A DNA stretch of 64,000 nucleotides from Mycobacterium sp. GA-1285 (GCF_001499905.1 NZ_LQIS01000012.1:241474-305473), one strand, 5' to 3'. Counted from the first letter of the stretch, positions 1 through 8,977 are shown. The notes: generated by a model not told the origin, from the letters alone. Program-made: numbers and translations.

Positions 1-1
1 C

Positions 2-2317
2 ATCACGCGACTGCTGAGCAGTTGCCCGCGGTTGACGATTCTCACCACCAGCCGTGAACCGATCGCGGTGTCGGGTGAGGTCACCTGGCGGGTGCCCTCG
101 CTGACGCTGGAGAACGAGGCCGTAGCGCTGTTCAGCGAACGGGCTCAACGCGCGCGGCCCACCTTCCACGCAATAGACGACGACCTCGCGTTGGTGACGG
201 ACATCTGCCGTCGACTCGACGGGATGCCGCTCGCGATCGAGTTGGCGGCGGCGCGGGTCCGCGCTCTGTCGCTGCAACAGATCGCCGACAGCCTCAATGA
301 CAGGTTCCGACTCCTCACCGGCGGCGCCCGAAACACGATGCGCCGCCAGCAGACTCTGCGCGCCTCCGTGGACTGGTCACATGCGTTGTTGACCGACGCC
401 GAGCAGCTCCTGTTCCGCCGACTGGGCGTATTCATGGACGGGTTCGACTTCGATGCCGCACAAGCTGTCACCGCCACCAACGAGCTCGAGCAGTTCCAGA
501 TTCTCGATCAGCTCAGCCTGCTCGTCGACAAGTCCCTCGTCACCGCGGACGAGGAATCGGGCGCCATGCGGTATCGCCTGCTCGAGACGGTCCGTCAGTA
601 CGCACTGGAGAAGCTCGCCGAATCCGGCGAAGCGACCCTGATGCGCGGTCGCCATCGCGACCACTATGTCGCCGCAGCGGTCCGCCTCGAGGAAGATGAA
701 CGGCTCGTCCAATGGGCCGAACAGGAGACCGGAAACCTGCGCGCCGCCCACGCCTGGAGTATCGACTGCGGGGAGTTCGAGCCCGCGCTTCGGCTGATTT
801 CCGCTCTGCAGAGGCTGTGGGAGACCCGCGGCAGGATGCGCGAAGGCATCGCCGCGTTCGATCTGGCGTTTAATGACATGGGTTATCGGGACGAGGACGT
901 CGCTGCAGCGGTCTGGATACGCGCCGTCGCTGACAGAAGCATCCTGACGGCCTGGACCGCCGATTCCGCGAGCTTGGAGCGCGGCGAGGAGGCGTTGGCG
1001 GCCGCCCGGGGCTTGGGCGACCGGGGACTCATTGCGCTATGCCTGGCCGCCTGCGGAGCGATCGCCTACTACCTCCCCGAGGTGTCTCAAGCGTATTGGG
1101 CCGACGCCATCGATCTCGCGCGCCAAGCCCGTGATCGGGCGAGGTTGTGCTACTTCCTCAGCTGCCTTGCCGTCGCATCGAATGTGGCGGGGCAGCCGCT
1201 CGCCTCGCAACTGGCGGCGGAAGAGGGTCGTCGCGTCGCCGACGCCATCGGCGATGGCTTCGTGTCGCGTCATTGCCGGATCTGGCAAGCGACCGCGATG
1301 GGCTGGCGAGGCGGAGTACAGGGTGCGGACGAGGTGATCCGCGGCGTCAGCGAAGAAGCACGTGCGGCCGGTGAACGAATGCTCGAGTTGTTCGCCCTGG
1401 TCTGTGAATGCAGCTGGTTCGCATACGAGGGGAAGGCAGCCGTGGCTCAGATGAAATCCGAGGAAGCGCGCGAAACCTCGATCGCGATGGGCGGTTTCCA
1501 TGAGGACACGATCCACATCGCCTGGGCACTTTCCGCCCTGGCCGCCGGCCGGGGCGCGGAGGCAAAGGCGGAGTGCGAAGCGGCGATAGGACAAACCGTT
1601 CCCGAGCGAATGCCCTACATACGAGCCCTCACTCCGATGACCCTGGCGCTGCTCGCGTGCAGTGAGGTCGCCGCCGCACGCCGGTGGGTCGACGAAACGG
1701 TCGGGCTCACGGTCGGCAATTACCAACTGAACGCGCTCGTCGCGCGAGCTCACGTAGCGCTTGCCCAGGGCGAACGCGACCAAGCCGAGCGGGACGCCCA
1801 CGACGCCCTCGCGCTCGCACTGGTCACCGGCGCGTTCTTGCACGTTCCCGAAGCGCTCGAAGCTCTCGGGCGTTGTGCGGCCGACTATGGCAATCACCGG
1901 CACGCGGCCCGGCTCTTCGGCGCGGCCACGGCCAGCCGGACCGTGATGGGCGTAGCGCGGTGGCCGGTATACGCGATCGGATACGACGATGCGGTTGCAC
2001 AGTGCCGAGAAGCCATGGGAGAAGGCGTGTTCAACGCCATCTGGGCCGAGGGTTCGGCCATGTCGACCGAGGAGGCCATCGCTTACGCCCAACGTGGAAG
2101 GGGGGAACGGAAGCGGCCCGCGAGCGGCTGGGAGTCGCTGACGCCCACCGAGCGGGACGTCGTCCGCCACGCCGTCGACGGGTTGGGCAACAAGGACATC
2201 GCCGAGCGCATGTTCATCTCGCCGCGTACGGTGCAGACGCATCTGACCCACGTCTACGCCAAGCTCGGATGCACCTCGAGGATTCAGCTCATTCGAGAAG
2301 CCGCACGTCACGCGTGA
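2..2317 (+). CDS. LuxR-family ATPase regulator (5' partial)
   Basis: This is a large transcriptional regulator with a signalling NTPase region and a C-terminal LuxR-type DNA-binding domain. The reading frame is open from base 2, and the first residues (CPRLTILTTSREP) are the interior of an NB-ARC/AAA-like ATPase module, so the P-loop and true start lie upstream of the window. The TTG at 32 is not a credible start. The ATPase part continues through RLDGMPLAIELAAARV (near residues 65-80 of the visible protein). A long helical TPR-like middle section follows. The last 65 residues (LTPTERDVVRHAVDGLGNKDIAERM, then SPRTVQTHL) form a LuxR helix-turn-helix. Mycobacteria carry many such regulators, mostly with unknown ligands. 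It converges on the downstream membrane protein gene. Confidence 0.9.
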   Translation: MTRLLSSCPRLTILTTSREPIAVSGEVTWRVPSLTLENEAVALFSERAQRARPTFHAIDDDLALVTDICRRLDGMPLAIELAAARVRALSLQQIADSLNDRFRLLTGGARNTMRRQQTLRASVDWSHALLTDAEQLLFRRLGVFMDGFDFDAAQAVTATNELEQFQILDQLSLLVDKSLVTADEESGAMRYRLLETVRQYALEKLAESGEATLMRGRHRDHYVAAAVRLEEDERLVQWAEQETGNLRAAHAWSIDCGEFEPALRLISALQRLWETRGRMREGIAAFDLAFNDMGYRDEDVAAAVWIRAVADRSILTAWTADSASLERGEEALAAARGLGDRGLIALCLAACGAIAYYLPEVSQAYWADAIDLARQARDRARLCYFLSCLAVASNVAGQPLASQLAAEEGRRVADAIGDGFVSRHCRIWQATAMGWRGGVQGADEVIRGVSEEARAAGERMLELFALVCECSWFAYEGKAAVAQMKSEEARETSIAMGGFHEDTIHIAWALSALAAGRGAEAKAECEAAIGQTVPERMPYIRALTPMTLALLACSEVAAARRWVDETVGLTVGNYQLNALVARAHVALAQGERDQAERDAHDALALALVTGAFLHVPEALEALGRCAADYGNHRHAARLFGAATASRTVMGVARWPVYAIGYDDAVAQCREAMGEGVFNAIWAEGSAMSTEEAIAYAQRGRGERKRPASGWESLTPTERDVVRHAVDGLGNKDIAERMFISPRTVQTHLTHVYAKLGCTSRIQLIREAARHA

Positions 2318-2358
2318 CGGATCAACCGGTACAGCAGGTTGCGCACGGCCAGCGGTCA

Positions 2359-2375
2359 CCGGTCAAACCGACCGG
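2359..2375. terminator. Weak hairpin between convergent genes
   Basis: CCGGTC and GACCGG form a 6-bp stem around a 5-nt loop in the 81-bp gap between two convergent genes. There is no T-tract, so it is only a candidate bidirectional terminator. Mycobacterial terminators often lack T-tracts. Confidence 0.3.
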
Positions 2376-2398
2376 CTGGACGAACCCGCTCACGCCGT

Positions 2399-2812
2399 CT
2401 ACGCGACCGTCGACCACGCGGCCACCATCGCCCAGACCGACAAGACCGTGGCGACCGCGGCGATGGCGGCGCCGAGGTAGAGCCCGTAGCCCGCGGACAC
2501 GGGCGCATACACGTAGAGCCGGTAGTACCACACGGCCAGCACCACCAACAGCACCGAAATCCCCAGCGCGGCAGTCGATGCCAGTCGAGCCGAGAAGCCG
2601 CGGGCCGACATCGCACCGGCGACGATCAAGAACGAGGCCAGCAGCACGATCAGTTGGCCCACCCCGAAGCCCTTCGGCGCGGGGAGGTCGCCGAAGACGC
2701 CACCGATTGCACTGACGCGGCCACCGTTCGCGGTCAGCCACGGCAGCCACGCGCTCACCGACACGATCGCCCCGCACAAGGCGACCAGCCACCCGGGACG
2801 CACTCGCGACAT
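2399..2812 (-). CDS. Small four-helix membrane protein
   Basis: A 137-residue protein with four evident hydrophobic segments: near residues 8-27 (LVALCGAIVSVSAWLPWL), 50-67, 76-93 and 105-133. It has no catalytic motif and no family I can name with confidence. It starts at ATG 2812, and the 48-bp gap to the divergent cupin gene probably holds both promoters. By position and strand it could be the counterpart of M. tuberculosis Rv0912, a small transmembrane protein that follows Rv0911. That rests on gene order rather than on an alignment. Confidence 0.75.
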   Translation of the reverse strand: MSRVRPGWLVALCGAIVSVSAWLPWLTANGGRVSAIGGVFGDLPAPKGFGVGQLIVLLASFLIVAGAMSARGFSARLASTAALGISVLLVVLAVWYYRLYVYAPVSAGYGLYLGAAIAAVATVLSVWAMVAAWSTVA

Positions 2813-2890
2813 GCCGTGAGCCTATCGGCTGGATTGCGCCGAAACGGTCTCTAGTCTGGAGTGTCCGACACCGCAAAGGCAGGTACTGGA

Positions 2891-3337
2891 ATGACCGCTC
2901 TTCCGGACTGGGCACAACGCCTCGACCTGTCCCCCCACCCGGAGGGCGGCTGGTACCGGGAGACGTGGCGCAGCGACCTGATGGTGCCGCAGTCCGCGCT
3001 GCCGCCGGCCTACACCGGCCCGCGCAGCGCCGGCACGGCGATCCTGTTCCTGCTGATGCCCGGCCAGCAATCGGCCTGGCACACCGTGCGCAGTGCCGAA
3101 CTGTGGCTGTTCCACGCGGGCAGCCCGCTACTCCTTGAGGTCGGTCCCGAACACGACAGTGCCACAACGCACCTACTGGGCGCCGACATCCTCGCCGGTG
3201 AGCAGCCCCAGTTCGTCGTGCCGCCGGGACACTGGCAGCGCGCGCGCCCCCGCGACGACGAGCCGAGCCTGGTCACCTGTGTGGTGGTGCCGGGGTTCGA
3301 TTTCGCCGACTTCGAACTCGCGGCTCCGACCGCCTGA
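2891..3337 (+). CDS. Cupin_5 (DUF985) family protein
   Basis: A single-domain cupin of about 148 residues from the ATG at 2891. The opening LSPHPEGGWYRETWRS and the later SAWHTVRSAELWLFHAG and PPGHWQRARP are hallmarks of the DUF985/cupin_5 family, small metal-binding beta-barrels whose biochemical role is mostly unknown. An in-frame GTG at 2861 would add ten residues. The ATG is preferred because the family homology begins just after it and because a TANNNT element (TAGTCT, 2852-2857) would place the transcript start downstream of the GTG. Confidence 0.85.
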   Translation: MTALPDWAQRLDLSPHPEGGWYRETWRSDLMVPQSALPPAYTGPRSAGTAILFLLMPGQQSAWHTVRSAELWLFHAGSPLLLEVGPEHDSATTHLLGADILAGEQPQFVVPPGHWQRARPRDDEPSLVTCVVVPGFDFADFELAAPTA

Positions 3338-3340
3338 GAC

Positions 3341-3390
3341 GGCTACCTTATTGTGACCTTATATAGACCTTAATTTTCTTAGGAATGCGT
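3341..3390. promoter_or_regulatory. AT-rich promoter region with direct repeat
   Basis: A short AT-rich island in an otherwise GC-rich context lies before the SDR gene. It contains a direct repeat of GACCTTA (3355-3361 and 3366-3372) and TATAGA or TAATTT as possible -10 elements. It probably holds the promoter for the gene at 3437. The repeat could be a regulator site, but no local regulator is evident. Confidence 0.35.
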
Positions 3391-3436
3391 GTACGGTGGG
3401 GGCCACGCGGGCGCTCAGCGACGAAAGGAGCCCGAC

Positions 3437-4015
3437 ATGGATCACGATCCCGACCGCATCGTCCTGGTCACCGGCGGCTCGAGGGGCCTCGGGGCGCGGG
3501 TCGCGCGTCAGCTCGGCAGCGTCGACACCCACGTCGTCGTGACACGCGACATCTCCGACGAGGTCGAATCCGCGGAGGTGATCGAGGGCATCGCATCGCG
3601 CTTCGGTCGGTTGGACACCTTGATCCTCAACTCGTCGGATGCGCTGGACAGCGACGCGGACCCCGACAGCGCGATGCGTCTCAACCGCGACGCCCAACGC
3701 CGGCTCGCCCTCGCGGCACTGCCGCTGATGCCGGTCGGCGGACGGATCGTCTTCGTCACCAGCCATCAGGCCCACTTCTTCCCCGACAAGGCGGTGCCCA
3801 AGGGCTACACGGCCGTCGCTGCAAGCATGCGGGCCGGCGAAACCGCCTTGCTGACAAGGCGTTCGGAGTTCCGCCAGGCCGGCGTGCACCTCACGGTGGT
3901 GTCGGGCGACATGAGCCACATGACCTTCGCCGACGCCGTCGTCGACGCGGCCACCACGCCGAACCCGGCGAGCATCGTCTTCGTCGGCCGGACCGACTAT
4001 TTGATGACCGCCTGA
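3437..4015 (+). CDS. SDR-fold protein lacking the usual YxxxK lysine
   Basis: A 192-residue short-chain dehydrogenase-like protein. The start at ATG 3437 is set by a strong AAAGGAG eight bases upstream; an in-frame GTG at 3389 is upstream of that site. The N-terminal Rossmann motif is TGGSRGLG (near residues 12-19). The usual NNAG motif is replaced by LNSSDA. The catalytic serine appears retained in VTSHQAH, but the tyrosine sits in GYTAVAAS, so the lysine expected four residues later is absent. At 192 residues it is also shorter than a typical classical SDR (about 250). It may bind a nucleotide without being a conventional dehydrogenase. It converges with the VOC gene, 7 bp away. Confidence 0.85.
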   Translation: MDHDPDRIVLVTGGSRGLGARVARQLGSVDTHVVVTRDISDEVESAEVIEGIASRFGRLDTLILNSSDALDSDADPDSAMRLNRDAQRRLALAALPLMPVGGRIVFVTSHQAHFFPDKAVPKGYTAVAASMRAGETALLTRRSEFRQAGVHLTVVSGDMSHMTFADAVVDAATTPNPASIVFVGRTDYLMTA

Positions 4016-4022
4016 CAGCCGC

Positions 4023-4796
4023 TCACTGCAGCGAGGACAGGTTGAAGGCGGCCCCGGTGCAATCGGCCACCGCGGCCAACCGCCCGTAGGGCGTGTCCTC
4101 GGCGTCGCGAACCACGCTGCCGCCGTTGTCGAGGATCAACTGCACGGTCTTGTCGACGTCGTCAGCACCCAGGAAGAAGTTCCAGTTCGACGGCTCCCCC
4201 TCGGACAGGAAGGCACTGCCGTCCATCAGGCCGAGCAACGCCTCACCGTCGAAGTTCGCCGTGCTGTAGCGGAATTCGTCGGTGTCGGAGACGGTCTCGA
4301 TCTGCCAGCCGAACAGGGCGCGGTAGAACTGCTGAGCGCCGGCGTAGTCGCGCCCGGTCCACTGGAAGTACACCGGTGCACCGTGCTCGTTGACGAGTTC
4401 GAATCCGCGGTGCCCGCCCGGCTGCCACAGCCCGACGAACGCACCGCTGGGGTCCGACAGCATGGCCATCCAGCCCCTGTCCTTGATCTCCATCACGGGT
4501 GCTCCGCACGTGGTCGCGCCCGCGGCGACCGCCGCGTCGAGGGTGGCCTTGGCATCGGGAGTGTGGAAGTAGGTGGTCCAGCCGTCCGGGCTGTTCCACT
4601 GCGGATCGTTCAACATCAGGCCGGCGATCGGCCTGCCGTCCTTGGACGCGGTGACGTAGCCACCGTATTCGGGCCCGGCCGACTCGAACGTCCAGCCGAA
4701 CACCTCGCCGTAGAAGGCTTGCGACCGTTCGACGTTCGAGGACGCCAGGTCGATCCAGATCGGGGCGCCCACGGGGGCGGAATTTCGGACGGGCAC
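4023..4796 (-). CDS. Two-domain VOC (glyoxalase-fold) protein
   Basis: A 257-residue protein made of two vicinal-oxygen-chelate domains. The first begins WIDLASSNVERSQAFYGEVFGW (near residue 14) and the second VYFQWTGRDYAGAQQFYRALFGW (near residue 140); each ends in the usual DPSGA or DCTGA strand. It starts at GTG 4796, preceded by AAGGAG. This architecture is that of the Rv0577/Rv0911 group of mycobacterial VOC proteins, whose substrates are not settled. Its strand and position relative to the Rv0910-like gene at 31.3 kb fit the Rv0911 slot, separated here by the catabolic locus. Confidence 0.88.
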   Translation of the reverse strand: MPVRNSAPVGAPIWIDLASSNVERSQAFYGEVFGWTFESAGPEYGGYVTASKDGRPIAGLMLNDPQWNSPDGWTTYFHTPDAKATLDAAVAAGATTCGAPVMEIKDRGWMAMLSDPSGAFVGLWQPGGHRGFELVNEHGAPVYFQWTGRDYAGAQQFYRALFGWQIETVSDTDEFRYSTANFDGEALLGLMDGSAFLSEGEPSNWNFFLGADDVDKTVQLILDNGGSVVRDAEDTPYGRLAAVADCTGAAFNLSSLQ

Positions 4797-4882
4797 GACG
4801 GTCTCCTTCAGTCGGTCGGTGGTCAGTCACCGATGCAGACCGTCGTCCGCCCGGAAACTCATCGCACGTGCGCTCAGCGCCC

Positions 4883-5785
4883 TCAGGACGCGACGCCGAG
4901 GACGCGCAGCGCGTTCTCTTTGTAGATCAGCGACTGCACGGCCGGGTCGATGTCGAGGGCTTCGAAGTCGCTGCGCCACCGGTCGATCTGGATATACGGG
5001 AAGTCCGTGCCGAACAGGATCTTGGTGCGCAGCTGCCTGCTCATCGCGCGGACCAGTTGCGGCGGGAAGTACTTCGGGCTCCATCCGGACAGGTCCACGT
5101 ACACGTTGGCCTTGTGCGTGGCGATCGCGATCTGCGAGTCGACCCACGGCACCGCGGGGTGGGCCATCACGATCGTCAGGTCCGGGAAGTCGGCGGCGAC
5201 GTCGTCGAGCAGCATCGGATCGGAGTAGCGCAGCTTGATGCGGTGCCCACCTGGCAGCCCCGATCCCATTCCCGTCTGCCCGGTGTGGAACAAGGCGGGC
5301 AGACCGGCCTCGGAGATCGCCTCGTAGATGGGGTAGAAGCGTCGGTCGTTGGGCTCGAACGCCTGCATGCTCGGATGGAACTTGAAGCCCTTGACCCCAT
5401 AGTCGCGGACGAGTTCGTGGACGCGGTGCACGGCTCGGCGCTCATGCCACGGGTCGACGCTGCCGAACGGGATCAGCACGTCGTTGTTGCGCGCGGCGCC
5501 GGCGACGAGATCCTCGATCGAGTTCGGCACGTGGCGCATCGCCGTCCGCGCGTCGATGGTGAACACGACGGCCGCCGTGTTGTGCCGCCGGTACAGGTCG
5601 GCGACCGCGTCGACGCCGGCCATCGCGCCGGGCGGCATCTTGAAGTACTTCTCGGTGGCCTCGACGAGCTCGTCGACGTAAGCCTTGTGGCCGTGTCCGT
5701 CGATCTCGACGTGGGTGTGGATGTCGATCGCCGCGATGCGCGCGAAATCGATGCCGTATTCGTACTTCTCGCCGCGTACCGTCAC
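4883..5785 (-). CDS. Amidohydrolase_2 family metal-dependent hydrolase or decarboxylase
   Basis: A 300-residue TIM-barrel amidohydrolase of the ACMSD-like amidohydrolase_2 family. Metal-site motifs are visible in order: DIHTHVE (HxH, near residue 20), GFKFHPSMQ (near 133), FHTGQ (near 167), AHPAVPW (near 209) and GTDFPYI (near 265). Relatives hydrolyse lactones or amides or decarboxylate aromatic and enol acids, often in ring-degradation pathways. The start is GTG 5785, only 4 bp from the divergent GTG of the DUF1330 gene. The HxH motif lies so close to the N-terminus that a much later start is unlikely. It may belong to the neighbouring catabolic locus. Confidence 0.9.
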   Translation of the reverse strand: MTVRGEKYEYGIDFARIAAIDIHTHVEIDGHGHKAYVDELVEATEKYFKMPPGAMAGVDAVADLYRRHNTAAVVFTIDARTAMRHVPNSIEDLVAGAARNNDVLIPFGSVDPWHERRAVHRVHELVRDYGVKGFKFHPSMQAFEPNDRRFYPIYEAISEAGLPALFHTGQTGMGSGLPGGHRIKLRYSDPMLLDDVAADFPDLTIVMAHPAVPWVDSQIAIATHKANVYVDLSGWSPKYFPPQLVRAMSRQLRTKILFGTDFPYIQIDRWRSDFEALDIDPAVQSLIYKENALRVLGVAS

Positions 5786-5795
5786 GTAGGTGACG
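5780..5795. repeat. Palindrome containing two divergent start codons
   Basis: CGTCAC-GTAG-GTGACG is a perfect 6-bp inverted repeat with a 4-bp spacer. Each arm carries a GTG-ACG start, one per strand, so the amidohydrolase and DUF1330 genes begin back to back with no room for separate leaders. Confidence 0.8.
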
Positions 5796-6113
5796 ATATA
5801 TGCGCTGAACCTCTTCGACGTCGCCGACCGCGACGAGTATCTGGCCTATTCGAAGCGCTCCCCCGCGGAGGTCGCCAGGCACGGCGGTCGCGTCGTGGCC
5901 CTCGGACAGTTCAGCGAGGCCGTCCTCGGCGACATCGAGCCGCGAAAAGTGCTGATCCTCGTCGAGTGGGAGTCCAAGGACGCGTTCGACGGCTACCGCA
6001 GTGACCCCGACCTGGCCGATCTGCACGCGCATCGGGAGAACGGGTCGTCGTCATACATCTGGCACCTGTTCGACCGGTTGGACGATTTGCGGCCGCTACT
6101 CAAGACCCAGTGA
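5790..6113 (+). CDS. DUF1330 / dimeric alpha-beta barrel protein
   Basis: A 107-residue protein of the DUF1330 type, a ferredoxin-like dimeric alpha/beta barrel fold. Family features are YALNLFDVADRDEYLAY at the N-terminus, GGRVVALGQF in the middle, and ILVEWESKDAFDGYRSDP. Related proteins include small isomerases and monooxygenase-like folds, but no activity can be assigned here. It starts at GTG 5790 within the shared palindrome. Its 3' end overlaps the convergent acyl-CoA ligase gene by 14 bp. Confidence 0.82.
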   Translation: MTIYALNLFDVADRDEYLAYSKRSPAEVARHGGRVVALGQFSEAVLGDIEPRKVLILVEWESKDAFDGYRSDPDLADLHAHRENGSSSYIWHLFDRLDDLRPLLKTQ

Positions 6114-7791
6114 CCGCGGCTTGCTGCAGCTGCTTGGTGGCGAGCTGACGCAAATCGGCGGACTTGATCTTCGCGTTGCCGGTCAACGCGATCTCGTCAT
6201 CACGAAAGAAGAGCACCCGACGAGGCACCTTGTAACTGGCCAACCGCTGAGCCAGAAACGAACGGATCTCGTCGGCGTCGAGGGTGACACCGTCGTGCGG
6301 CACCACACACGACACGACCACTTCGCCAAGTGCGTCGTGCGGTACCCCGACCGTCTGAGCCACCTTGACGCCCGAATGCTGCATGACGGCTTCGTCGACT
6401 TCCCGCGGCGACACGTTGGCGCCGCCTGTCTTGATGATGTCGGTGAGCCTGCCCTCCCAGTAGAGCCGGCCTTCGTCGTCGAGGTAACCCCCGTCGCCGG
6501 TGCACAGGAAGCCGTCGGCGTCGAGCGTCTCGTCGAGGGGAGTCCCGATGTAACCGAGCATCAGCGTCGGGCCCTTCACACAGATCTCCCCGCGCTCTGT
6601 GCGCGGAACGATCTTGCCGGTCAGCGGGTCGACGATCTTGAGCGTCACGCCGGGAAGGGGGACGCCGCTGCTGTCCTTGTGGACCTCCGGCGCGGTGTTG
6701 GCAGGGTAATTCGTTGTGATTGTGAAGGTTTCGGTGTTGCCATAGGCGTGGCCCGGCTCGAACCATTTGGTGTTCACCGTGGGGTGGCGCGCGACCGGTG
6801 TCTTGTAGTCGACGAACCGCATGCTGCTCAGATCCACGCTTTCCCAGTTCGGCGCGCCCTCGAGCTGCGCCCACTGGTGCGGCCAGGCGAACGGAAAGTT
6901 GACGCGCTCGGCAGCCATCAGATCGAGCGCCTCGTCGGCGACGAACGTCGGTTGCAGCACCAGTGCCCCACCCGCCGCGAGCGTCGAGCCGAGCGACATC
7001 GCGAAATTGCCTGACCAGAAGAAGCCGTTGGCCGACCAGCAACGGACGTTGTCCTCGGGGCCGAACTGATACAGCCGCCGGAAGCGCCACATCTGGATGC
7101 AGACGCCGCGGTGCGCGCTCAAGATGCCCTTCGGCCTACTGGTCGACCCCGACGAGAAGAACAGCACCGCAGGGTCGCTCGGTTGCACCGCCGCACCGGT
7201 CGCCTCGACCAGTTCGCGTGGTTCGTTCCGACCGTGGGCGAGGAATTCGTCCCAGCCTTCGATGCCTGCCGGCGGCTCCCCGACCGCGACGAGCCGTCGC
7301 AGGTAGGGGAATCTCGCCGACTGCAATGCGCCGGATGTCGACTTCGAGATCGCTGGTTCCAGGTCGGCCAGAATGGCCGCGAAGTCCTTTCCCAGAACCG
7401 TGCGCTCGAACAACAGCACCGACACGGCCGACGACTGCAGCAGGTGGTCGAGTTCCGGGCCCGTCGAGAAAGTGCTCAGGGTGGCCGCCACTCCGCCGGC
7501 GAGGGAGATGCCGAACACCGCCGCGATCCACTCCGGCCGGTTCGTCATCATCACACCGACGCGACTTCCCTTGCCCACGCCGCATGCCCGCAGCGCACCG
7601 GCCACTTCGACTGCCCTGTCCCATAATTCGGCATAGGTCCAGCGGATGACGCCGTCGGCGGTCGGGAAGGAGAGCGCCTCCCGTTCGCCGTACATCGTGG
7701 TGACTTCGCGCAGGAAACCAGGGAGCGTGAGCGCACCGAGGCCGGGCTCCTCTGCCAGTGGCGGACCGGAGACGATCGAGAGTGACTGCAT
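6100..7791 (-). CDS. Acyl-CoA ligase (FadD-like)
   Basis: A 563-residue class I adenylate-forming enzyme, predicted to activate a carboxylic acid as acyl-AMP and transfer it to CoA. Motifs in order are LFFSSGSTSRPKG (ATP loop, near residue 200), YGNTET (near 336), YLDDEGRLYWEGRLTDIIK (hinge and Asp-Arg region, near 450) and a C-terminal GNAKIK carrying the catalytic lysine. The ATG at 7791 lies 2 bp after the stop of the upstream MaoC-like gene; upstream in-frame codons overlap that gene and are unlikely. It is the last gene of the long minus-strand operon and one of three acyl-CoA ligases in the locus. Confidence 0.92.
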   Translation of the reverse strand: MQSLSIVSGPPLAEEPGLGALTLPGFLREVTTMYGEREALSFPTADGVIRWTYAELWDRAVEVAGALRACGVGKGSRVGVMMTNRPEWIAAVFGISLAGGVAATLSTFSTGPELDHLLQSSAVSVLLFERTVLGKDFAAILADLEPAISKSTSGALQSARFPYLRRLVAVGEPPAGIEGWDEFLAHGRNEPRELVEATGAAVQPSDPAVLFFSSGSTSRPKGILSAHRGVCIQMWRFRRLYQFGPEDNVRCWSANGFFWSGNFAMSLGSTLAAGGALVLQPTFVADEALDLMAAERVNFPFAWPHQWAQLEGAPNWESVDLSSMRFVDYKTPVARHPTVNTKWFEPGHAYGNTETFTITTNYPANTAPEVHKDSSGVPLPGVTLKIVDPLTGKIVPRTERGEICVKGPTLMLGYIGTPLDETLDADGFLCTGDGGYLDDEGRLYWEGRLTDIIKTGGANVSPREVDEAVMQHSGVKVAQTVGVPHDALGEVVVSCVVPHDGVTLDADEIRSFLAQRLASYKVPRRVLFFRDDEIALTGNAKIKSADLRQLATKQLQQAAVTGS

Positions 7792-7793
7792 TG

Positions 7794-8966
7794 TCACGCC
7801 AACGGGAGTTCGACCTCGGCGGTGCAGTCCACCAGCACGGTGCCGTCCTGGTTCGTCAGGCGCAGCTTGACCTGCACGAGCGGTACACCCCACGTGGATT
7901 CGGTTTGCTTGTCGACGATCTCGGCGTCGAAGTACGTGACGTCGCCCTCGAAGGCGGGCCCTCGGAAGTCGGCCTTGGTGTGACGCACCATGCCGTCGTG
8001 CCCCGCCCAGTACGCGAGGTAGTCGGTGCACCAGGCGCCCATCGTCGCGCCGTAGCCGTAGGCGCGCGCCATGCCGACCTCACTCGCCCGGTCGGCGTCG
8101 ATGTGGCCGCGCGAAGGCCCGACGTACAACCCGTCGCGCTTACGCGGGTCGATCATCGCGTCCTCTTCGTCGAACGCGAAGTCCTTGCCCCAGCCCGGAT
8201 CCTGGTAGATCCACGGATCCTCGACACCTTCCGGCGCAACCCAGTGGAACGTGCCCCAGATGTTGAACAGGAACGCCCGATATTCGGTGGTGAAGCTCGC
8301 GATGCTGTGCGGCCCGATCACCCTGCGCGGTAGGGTGTCTCCGACCTTCACCTCGTCGAACCGCGGAGAGACGCCCATCCGGTTGGACTCCAGCCAGTCG
8401 CGGCGAAGCCTCTCGACTTCTTCCAGCTCATGTTGCGTCCAGCGCTTGATGTCCCCGAGCTGGTTTTCGAACATGCCGCGTTTCGTCGCCTCTTCGTACA
8501 GATAGCGGATCGCGGTCGAACGCTCGCGGGCGACGAGTGCACCGTGCTGGTTCTTGTGGATTGTGTCGCCGCGCGAGAACATCGTTGGCCCAGCGAATTT
8601 CGTCTCCACCACCTTGTAGTCGTGGAACCGGCGCTCCTGGAACAACTGGTCCCCCGGCCGCACCGGGCAGCCGTAGAACCACCATTCCTCACCGCCGAAG
8701 ATCAAGTGGCTGTTGGGAATGTGCCCCACGCACGCCGGTGCTGCGCCGTGGCCGTAGTCCAACGCCACCGCGATGGACTGCGGAGCGATGAGGCCACCGA
8801 ACTTGGACTCGCGGGCGAAGCGCTCGTCCCAGTGCAGTGGGTTGGGATAGTCCATCGCCATCACCCACCGCCGGATGTCGGAGGAGCTGCACGGATCCCA
8901 CAGCTGCCCACCGCCGATCGGCTTGCCGACGCGGTGGTCGACGTCGGACAGATCGAGTTCAGCCAC
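7794..8966 (-). CDS. Double hot-dog MaoC-like acyl-CoA hydratase or dehydratase
   Basis: A 390-residue protein with two hot-dog domains, similar to the FAS1-like/MaoC dehydratase group. The N-terminal domain has the D-x-N-P-x-H signature of (R)-hydratases (DYPNPLHWDE, near residues 38-47), followed by KFGGLIAPQS. The C-terminal half has TDYLAYWAGHDGMVRHTKADFRGP. The likely role is hydration of a 2-enoyl-CoA or the reverse reaction. The start is GTG 8966, preceded by GGAGA at good spacing; a longer reading would run into the upstream oxidoreductase gene. The family commonly sits in CoA-dependent ring and side-chain degradation operons. Confidence 0.85.
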   Translation of the reverse strand: MAELDLSDVDHRVGKPIGGGQLWDPCSSSDIRRWVMAMDYPNPLHWDERFARESKFGGLIAPQSIAVALDYGHGAAPACVGHIPNSHLIFGGEEWWFYGCPVRPGDQLFQERRFHDYKVVETKFAGPTMFSRGDTIHKNQHGALVARERSTAIRYLYEEATKRGMFENQLGDIKRWTQHELEEVERLRRDWLESNRMGVSPRFDEVKVGDTLPRRVIGPHSIASFTTEYRAFLFNIWGTFHWVAPEGVEDPWIYQDPGWGKDFAFDEEDAMIDPRKRDGLYVGPSRGHIDADRASEVGMARAYGYGATMGAWCTDYLAYWAGHDGMVRHTKADFRGPAFEGDVTYFDAEIVDKQTESTWGVPLVQVKLRLTNQDGTVLVDCTAEVELPLA

Positions 8967-8977
8967 GTGTTCTCCGA

